DNA of 8,448 bases from an uncultured Methanobrevibacter sp. (GTDB taxonomy: Archaea; Methanobacteriota; Methanobacteria; Methanobacteriales; Methanobacteriaceae), in contig CAJGDA010000067.1 in assembly GCA_904501935.1 (NCBI GenBank), positions 1 to 8,448 on the forward strand, given 5' to 3'. Below are positions 4,889 to 8,448 of the stretch, piece by piece. The notes under the pieces were generated by a model that was given only the letters and a program-made list of their open reading frames with translations, searched no databases and was not told the origin of the DNA. Position numbers and translations under genes: made by a program. How positions within the stretch are numbered: position 1 is the stretch's first letter; each line of letters starts with the position of its first letter.

Positions 4889-6379
4889 ATGACCAATATA
4901 AATAAATGGGAAAGCAATATAATATTCATTCTTGCAATGATTGGATCCGCTGTCGGATTGGGAAATATTTGGAGGTATCCTTATGTTCTTTATTCAAATG
5001 GAGGAGGTGCTTTTTATATTCCCTATTTAGTCGCTATTTTTGCTTTAGCAATTCCATTTATAATCTTAGAATATGGGGTTGGTTATAATTACCAGTCTTC
5101 ATTTACAAAGGCAATCATTAAACTAAAACCCAAATTTGAATTTTACGGATGGATTTTACCTGTTGTAGTTTTCATAATGACCATATACTACTCAACTATC
5201 ATCGGTTGGGACGGAATCTATTTATTTTTAAGCTTTTTTAAGGGATGGGGAGCAGATCCGAATACCTTTTTAAATGTTAATCTGCTGCAGACTACCCATT
5301 CATTAAGCGGTGTTTTCAATTTCATCCCATTCATTGCAATTTTCATTATTATCGGATGGTTCATCATATGGTTCATATCCCATAAAAACCTGGATGAAGG
5401 TTTAGGCAAAGTGTGCAAAATATTTGTACCTCTCCTATTTGTCATCATGATTTTTATTGTCATATTCTCATTAACTTTACCCGGAGCTAATATCGGCCTT
5501 GCCGAGTTATTTAATCCCGATTGGTCACTATTATGGCATTTTGATATATGGATGGCTGCATTCGGACAAATTTTCTTTTCATTGAGTTTGGGAATGGGTG
5601 CAGGATTTACATATGCAAGTTATACCAACGATGACATAGACTTGATTTCTTCAGGACTGTATGTCGTAATAGCCAATTCAGCCTTTGAAAACTTCACAGC
5701 ATTGGGTGTTTTTTCAATTTTAGGCTACATGTCCCTTCAATCAGGAACTCCAGTTTCTGAAATCGTTTCACAGGGAACAACATTGATTTTTGTAGCTTAT
5801 CCTCAGGTATTCAATATTTTGGGAAGCATTGGTTTAATTTTAGGCCCCCTATTTTTCTTCACAGTTTATGTTGCTGGAATTACCAGCATGCTGTCTTCAT
5901 TTGAGGTATTATCCATTTCCCTTCAAAACAAATTCGCACTATCAAGACGTAAAGCAACATTGATACTGTGTTTAATTGGCTGTCTGGCGTCAATGGTTTA
6001 CGCCACTTCCGCCGGAGAATACATACTTAGAATTTCAGACCTCTTTGTAAACAATATCGTCATCATATTTTCCGTATTTGTAGAATGTGTCCTGTTTGCA
6101 TGGGTATTTAAAGCTGAAAGATTAATAAGCTTCTTTAACTCCAGAAGCAAAACATTTAAAATTGGAAAATGGTGGTTAACAGAAGTCAAATATATCATTC
6201 CCCTCCTGTTGATTGTAATCTGGTTTGGAGGATTATATGAACTAATAACTATGAAAACCACAGAATCAGCAATAGTTTTAATAGTACTTGCTTTAATACT
6301 GGTAATATTTTCATTAATATTTACATTACTGCCTGAAAAATCAAAAGATTGGTTTAAAACTGAAGAAAGAGTGAAATAA
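4889..6379 (+). CDS. Neurotransmitter:sodium symporter (SLC6/LeuT) family transporter
   Basis: This is a Na+-coupled importer of amino acids or related amines in the cytoplasmic membrane, 496 residues with about 12 helices, complete against the usual 450-520. TM1 carries the signature GSAVGLGNIWRYPY (19-32); N26 matches the LeuT Na1 ligand N27, and R29 the outer gate arginine. Y101 in TM3 may correspond to the substrate-contacting tyrosine. TM6, FFSLSLGMGAGFTYASY (229-245), aligns with LeuT, with S231 at T254 and M236 at F259. In TM7, N263 and E267 align with LeuT N286 and E290; the glutamate replaces chloride, so chloride-independent transport is expected. In TM8, A-G-I-T-S (329-333) keeps the Na2 ligands. 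The substrate cannot be read from the sequence; a hydrophobic or aromatic amino acid is a guess. Alone on its strand, divergent from the hydrolase and convergent with the Ppx/GppA-like gene. Confidence 0.95.
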   Translation: MTNINKWESNIIFILAMIGSAVGLGNIWRYPYVLYSNGGGAFYIPYLVAIFALAIPFIILEYGVGYNYQSSFTKAIIKLKPKFEFYGWILPVVVFIMTIYYSTIIGWDGIYLFLSFFKGWGADPNTFLNVNLLQTTHSLSGVFNFIPFIAIFIIIGWFIIWFISHKNLDEGLGKVCKIFVPLLFVIMIFIVIFSLTLPGANIGLAELFNPDWSLLWHFDIWMAAFGQIFFSLSLGMGAGFTYASYTNDDIDLISSGLYVVIANSAFENFTALGVFSILGYMSLQSGTPVSEIVSQGTTLIFVAYPQVFNILGSIGLILGPLFFFTVYVAGITSMLSSFEVLSISLQNKFALSRRKATLILCLIGCLASMVYATSAGEYILRISDLFVNNIVIIFSVFVECVLFAWVFKAERLISFFNSRSKTFKIGKWWLTEVKYIIPLLLIVIWFGGLYELITMKTTESAIVLIVLALILVIFSLIFTLLPEKSKDWFKTEERVK

Positions 6380-6566
6380 CAATTAAGGATGTCAGTTAAA
6401 AAAATATTACTTAGCAAATACCTTTACATGAAAATCAAAATAATAAACTTATCTACTAGATTAATTTTTTGGGTATAAATATATAAAGCTAGCCATTATC
6501 AATTTCATAATCCTCAGAGCAATGGCAAATGTTGGTTTGGTTGCATTCAACATGTGTTGCAATACA
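6380..6566. other. Convergent intergenic region with an unexplained strong TATA box
   Basis: This spacer separates the 3' ends of the symporter and the Ppx/GppA-like gene. No textbook terminator for either is obvious; an A-run (about 6399-6406) follows the symporter stop, and an imperfect dyad CAACATGTGTTG (6549-6560) lies just beyond the opposing gene. Unexpected between two gene ends is TATAAATATATAAAG at 6474-6488 on the plus strand, a very good TATA box. Transcription would begin near 6500-6510 and run antisense into the end of the opposing gene. Confidence 0.4.
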
Positions 6567-6605
6567 TCATTGTTGGTGAACATATTCATTTTTTTTACTA
6601 TATGA
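6522..6605 (+). CDS. Doubtful 27-residue ORF behind a strong TATA box, partly antisense
   Basis: ATG at 6522 opens 27 codons (MANVGLVAFNMCCNTSLLVN and a hydrophobic end) to TGA at 6603-6605, overlapping the last 39 bases of the opposing gene. The TATA box at 6474-6488 is well placed to transcribe it. The peptide is hydrophobic, with two adjacent cysteines and no recognisable family; there is no Shine-Dalgarno sequence. The transcript may instead be a non-coding antisense RNA, or the TATA match may be fortuitous. Confidence 0.15.
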   Translation: MANVGLVAFNMCCNTSLLVNIFIFFTI

Positions 6606-7943
6606 AACAATAAGTGAAAACAGAACCAGCACCAACATTGCTATTGGGTTTCCTGTTGGATGACTAATAATTTTAGATGAAGTATTTACTGTTTCAGAAA
6701 TGATGTTGAAATGCTCATTTTCCAAAGAAGAATCAGCAGACATATCTTTGGAACTATTGTTGGAAGATTCATTTTCTAAAGAAGAATCAGCAGGGACATC
6801 TTTGGAACTTTCATTTTCTAGGAGTTCAAATAAGGCTCCATCATCAAGCCATCCTTGACAGAAATGTAGATTTTTCACATTATAATATTCCAGAATCGTT
6901 TTGAAAATAATGATTCCTGGTATGAGATTATAAAGCCTATCCGGTACAACATCAATTATTTTTTGACGGTTTTCTTCTGTATCGTTCTTGATATTATCCA
7001 ATAGTTTACCCAACATAGAGGCTGGAATGACAGTTTCATCCTCATTCATAAAACCAAGTGAAATCAGCATCATCTTACTTGCATAAACAGTGCCCCCAAT
7101 ACCAAATAAATCATAAATTGGACTTGTATTTTTGATGTCCAATTTTTTTAACTCATTTAATGTACTATTTTGGATATTGAGTCTTTCGGTTTCATTTGGA
7201 AAAGTTCCGCTGACATATTCATTATATGCTGAGTTTGACCCTAAAGGTATGCTGGCTGTTATTAAAGGTTCCCCATTTACAAAATAAATAATTTCAAAAC
7301 TTCCCCCACCCACATCAATAAACAATCCATTATCCGTAGTAATATCCTTTGATTTAATTGCCTTAAAACCAAATTCTGCCTCCTTATCACCACTTATAAT
7401 ATCAATATCAATGCCTAGCCTATTTTTTACAGCAGTTAGTGCCTCGTCAGAATTATCTATTTTCCTTAAGCTTGCTGTTGCAAAAACGTATTTTTTTATC
7501 ACACCATTTGATTTCATTACTTCACTGTAATTTTCAAGTATGGATATTAGCTTTTCAATGCCTTCAGGAGTTAACATGTTGTTTTGAGTGTGGGAAGAGA
7601 TAACTGAAGATTCTGATAGAGAAATTTTTTTTGTTACTTCATTATCATGTACATCATAGATACTCAAGCTGATACCATTTGATCCAAAATTAACAATTCC
7701 ATATATACCCTCGGGTTTATTGTTCTGTGCCGAAGGAGATTCTGAAATCAATTCACTAACATTTGAATTTGAAGCAAGGATTGTTTCATCATCCCCGTAT
7801 GAATTATCTAATATTACACTTTGATTCAAATCCTGACTTATCATTCCTGAATCAGTATCATTTAAATCCTTCGCAGCAACAGAAGAAATCGTTAAAATCA
7901 AAAGTATAAAAACTATCAATAAGCAAGAATATCTTGATTTCAT
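6567..7943 (-). CDS. Secreted, membrane-anchored Ppx/GppA-fold phosphatase-like protein
   Basis: Residues 1-24 are a signal peptide (basic start, long hydrophobic core, S-V-A-A cleavage region). After a polar linker, residues about 78-378 form a Ppx/GppA domain of the ASKHA ATPase fold: IVNFGSNGISLSIYD (83-97, phosphate-1 loop), VFATASLR (153-160), IISGDKEAEFGF (182-193, with the presumed catalytic E188), GLFIDVGGGSFEI (206-218, phosphate-2), LFGIGGTVYA (279-288) and VVPDRLYNLIPG (332-343). Relatives cleave polyphosphate or convert pppGpp in the cytoplasm, so an outside location is unusual. N85 stands where the family has Asp in D-x-G-S-N-S, so activity may be altered. A tandem-repeat linker rich in S, N and E (377-410) leads to H-P-T-G-N-P-I-A (428-435) and a final helix with a lysine-containing tail. 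The protein is thus probably held at the outer face of the membrane or linked to the wall. Single gene; substrate unknown. Confidence 0.8.
   Translation of the reverse strand: MKSRYSCLLIVFILLILTISSVAAKDLNDTDSGMISQDLNQSVILDNSYGDDETILASNSNVSELISESPSAQNNKPEGIYGIVNFGSNGISLSIYDVHDNEVTKKISLSESSVISSHTQNNMLTPEGIEKLISILENYSEVMKSNGVIKKYVFATASLRKIDNSDEALTAVKNRLGIDIDIISGDKEAEFGFKAIKSKDITTDNGLFIDVGGGSFEIIYFVNGEPLITASIPLGSNSAYNEYVSGTFPNETERLNIQNSTLNELKKLDIKNTSPIYDLFGIGGTVYASKMMLISLGFMNEDETVIPASMLGKLLDNIKNDTEENRQKIIDVVPDRLYNLIPGIIIFKTILEYYNVKNLHFCQGWLDDGALFELLENESSKDVPADSSLENESSNNSSKDMSADSSLENEHFNIISETVNTSSKIISHPTGNPIAMLVLVLFSLIVSYSKKNEYVHQQ
6715..6840. repeat. In-frame tandem repeat in the linker of the Ppx/GppA-like gene
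   Basis: TCATTTTC begins at 6715, 6769 and 6811, so spacings are 54 and 42 bases, both multiples of three. In the protein this is L-E-N-E-S-S-K-D-V-P-A-D-S-S, then L-E-N-E-S-S with an extra N-N-S-S and K-D-M-S-A-D-S-S, then the start of a third unit, L-E-N-E. A 35-base block (6721-6755 and 6775-6809) is nearly identical between copies, so the duplication is recent. The copies form a flexible acidic stalk between enzyme domain and anchor and could vary in number between strains. Confidence 0.8.
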
Positions 7944-7966
7944 AATAGTATTTATTTATAATATAC

Positions 7967-7980
7967 AAATATACTTTTCG
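7967..7980 (-). promoter_or_regulatory. Probable promoter of the Ppx/GppA-like gene
   Basis: On the minus strand these bases read CGAAAA (BRE-like) then GTATATTT (TATA-like, 7974-7967). Transcription would start near 7945, practically at the ATG at 7943, giving a nearly leaderless mRNA; no Shine-Dalgarno sequence is seen. A second TATA-like run (TTATAAATA, about 7959-7951) is too close to the start to serve. Confidence 0.45.
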
Positions 7981-8124
7981 CATTGCAAAAATAAAAAAAA
8001 CATAAAATTTTATAATAATATTACAAGAATGTCCACATCTCCAAGGACATATTTATTATTAACTTCATATATTAAAATAAATTATTTTTCTATTTAAAAA
8101 CTAAAATTTTTAATTGGTTAAAAT
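7981..8124. other. AT-rich intergenic region with two inverted repeats
   Basis: No gene is seen here. ATAAAATTTTAT (8002-8013) is a perfect 12-bp palindrome about 30 bases upstream of the TATA box of the Ppx/GppA-like gene; at this base composition it may be chance. ATGTCC and GGACAT (8029-8034 and 8045-8050) form a 6-bp GC-bearing stem with a 10-base loop. Either could be a regulatory site for the downstream gene. Confidence 0.3.
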
Positions 8125-8313
8125 TTAAAATAATTTAGTTTGTGAATCAATGAAACTTGGTTCATCAATCTTTTTTACAACATCACCCTTTTTAAGTTCA
8201 CCAATCAGCAACGGCGAGTCCGGATTGTGCAACTTCTGGTTCGTTTTAACCAGTTTCATGTTAGCGTCGGTGAAGTTTAACAAGAAATTATTGGTGATGG
8301 AAAAATGGATGTG
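8125..8313 (-). pseudogene. Orphan C-terminal coding fragment of unknown family
   Basis: A minus-strand frame open from 8313 (after a TAA at 8314-8316) to TAA at 8125-8127 reads FLLNFTDANMKLVKTNQKLH, then NPDSPLLIGELKKGDVVKK and IDEPSFIDSQTKLF. The only in-frame ATG, at 8259, would give 44 residues. Codons such as CCG GAC TCG CCG TTG CTG make it much richer in G and C than the spacer around it, which indicates real coding ancestry. No start signals or ribosome binding site stand before it, so it is probably the tail of a lost gene. I do not recognise the family; E-L-K-K-G-D-V-V suggests a small beta-strand turn and nothing more. Confidence 0.4.
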
Positions 8314-8329
8314 TTAATTAATTTAAATA

Positions 8330-8374
8330 AAGTATGATGTTTCACCTAGGGATTTTGGATGAGCCATCATACTT
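8330..8374 (-). terminator. Long-loop hairpin behind the right-edge gene
   Basis: AAGTATGATG (8330-8339) and CATCATACTT (8365-8374) form a perfect 10-bp stem around a 25-base loop that contains CCTAGG. It starts 29 bases after the stop of the minus-strand gene that enters from the right. The sequence past the stem is AT-rich rather than a clean T-tract. A terminator or 3'-end structure is the simplest reading; the loop is long for that, so a small structured RNA is possible. Confidence 0.4.
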
Positions 8375-8402
8375 ATTACTGATTATTTAATTAGTTAATG
8401 TT

Positions 8403-8448
8403 CTAATCCCAAAGATCATCCCACCAATCACCAATGTCGTCAGTAAAT
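8403..8448 (-). CDS. Last 14 codons of a gene entering from the right edge
   Basis: The minus-strand frame from the window edge reads F-T-D-D-I-G-D-W-W-D-D-L-W-D and stops at TAG 8403-8405. Three tryptophans and an acidic, non-random pattern in so short a stretch, plus a hairpin 29 bases downstream, support a real gene end. The product cannot be named from 14 residues. Confidence 0.5.
   Translation of the reverse strand, partial: FTDDIGDWWDDLWD

Noticed and set aside
4906..5463. 60-codon plus-strand frame (4906-5088) and 81-codon minus-strand frame (5218-5463) inside the symporter gene
   Set aside because: Both overlap the strongly supported LeuT-type frame and contain no recognisable motif.
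5998..6417. 139-codon minus-strand frame opposite the symporter 3' end
   Set aside because: Long, but antisense to transmembrane helices 9-12 of an unmistakable transporter; its sequence has no domain and no plausible start region.
6715..6840. Spaced repeats considered as a CRISPR-like array
   Set aside because: Only two and a partial copy, with spacing in multiples of three inside an open frame; they encode a protein repeat.

Overview
The window reads as an AT-rich archaeal chromosome segment, most likely from a Methanobrevibacter-like member of the Methanobacteriales. Three things point there: AT-rich codon use with spacers far richer in A and T than the genes, TTTATATA-type TATA boxes 20-30 bases upstream of starts instead of bacterial -35/-10 boxes, and a secreted protein ending in a T-G-N-P-I motif, a hydrophobic helix and a short tail containing lysines, an ending I associate with surface proteins of gut methanogens. 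The genus is an inference. No rRNA, tRNA, CRISPR array or transposase gene is visible.

Layout. At the left edge is the N-terminal part of a TetR-type regulator (minus strand, cut by the window edge). Next, on the minus strand, comes a DUF3100-type membrane protein gene with a clean TATA box and a perfect 16-bp palindrome between TATA box and start. It is followed 10 bases after its stop by what looks like the truncated stump of a partner gene, then by the C-terminal scrap of an alpha/beta hydrolase. From about 1650 to 2500 lies a gene-poor stretch holding one orphan C-terminal coding tail that runs straight into a T-tract terminator, and a doubtful 38-codon frame. At 2502-3332 (plus) is a seven-helix membrane protein with a P-loop cation channel architecture but a non-canonical filter.

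From 3390 to 3775 lies a gene graveyard: a fragment resembling the tail of a type I restriction specificity subunit (minus), abutting a flavodoxin 3' fragment (plus) with an in-frame stop and frameshifts. Then come an intact HSL-type alpha/beta hydrolase (minus), a divergent neurotransmitter:sodium symporter family transporter (plus, LeuT-like, complete) and a convergent minus-strand gene for a predicted secreted, membrane-anchored Ppx/GppA-fold protein. The right edge holds another C-terminal coding fragment, a long-loop hairpin and the last 14 codons of a gene that begins outside the window.

How the parts fit. No multi-gene pathway is visible; the intact genes are mostly single units with their own promoters. 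The common theme is the cell envelope: two transporters or permease-like proteins, one channel-like protein and one surface enzyme. These intact genes are interleaved with decayed 3' ends of other genes, as expected for an accessory region that repeatedly gains and loses genes. The two items most worth pursuing are the extracytoplasmic Ppx/GppA protein and the channel-like protein whose filter reads T-S-N-G-Y-A where K+ channels have T-x-G-Y-G-D.
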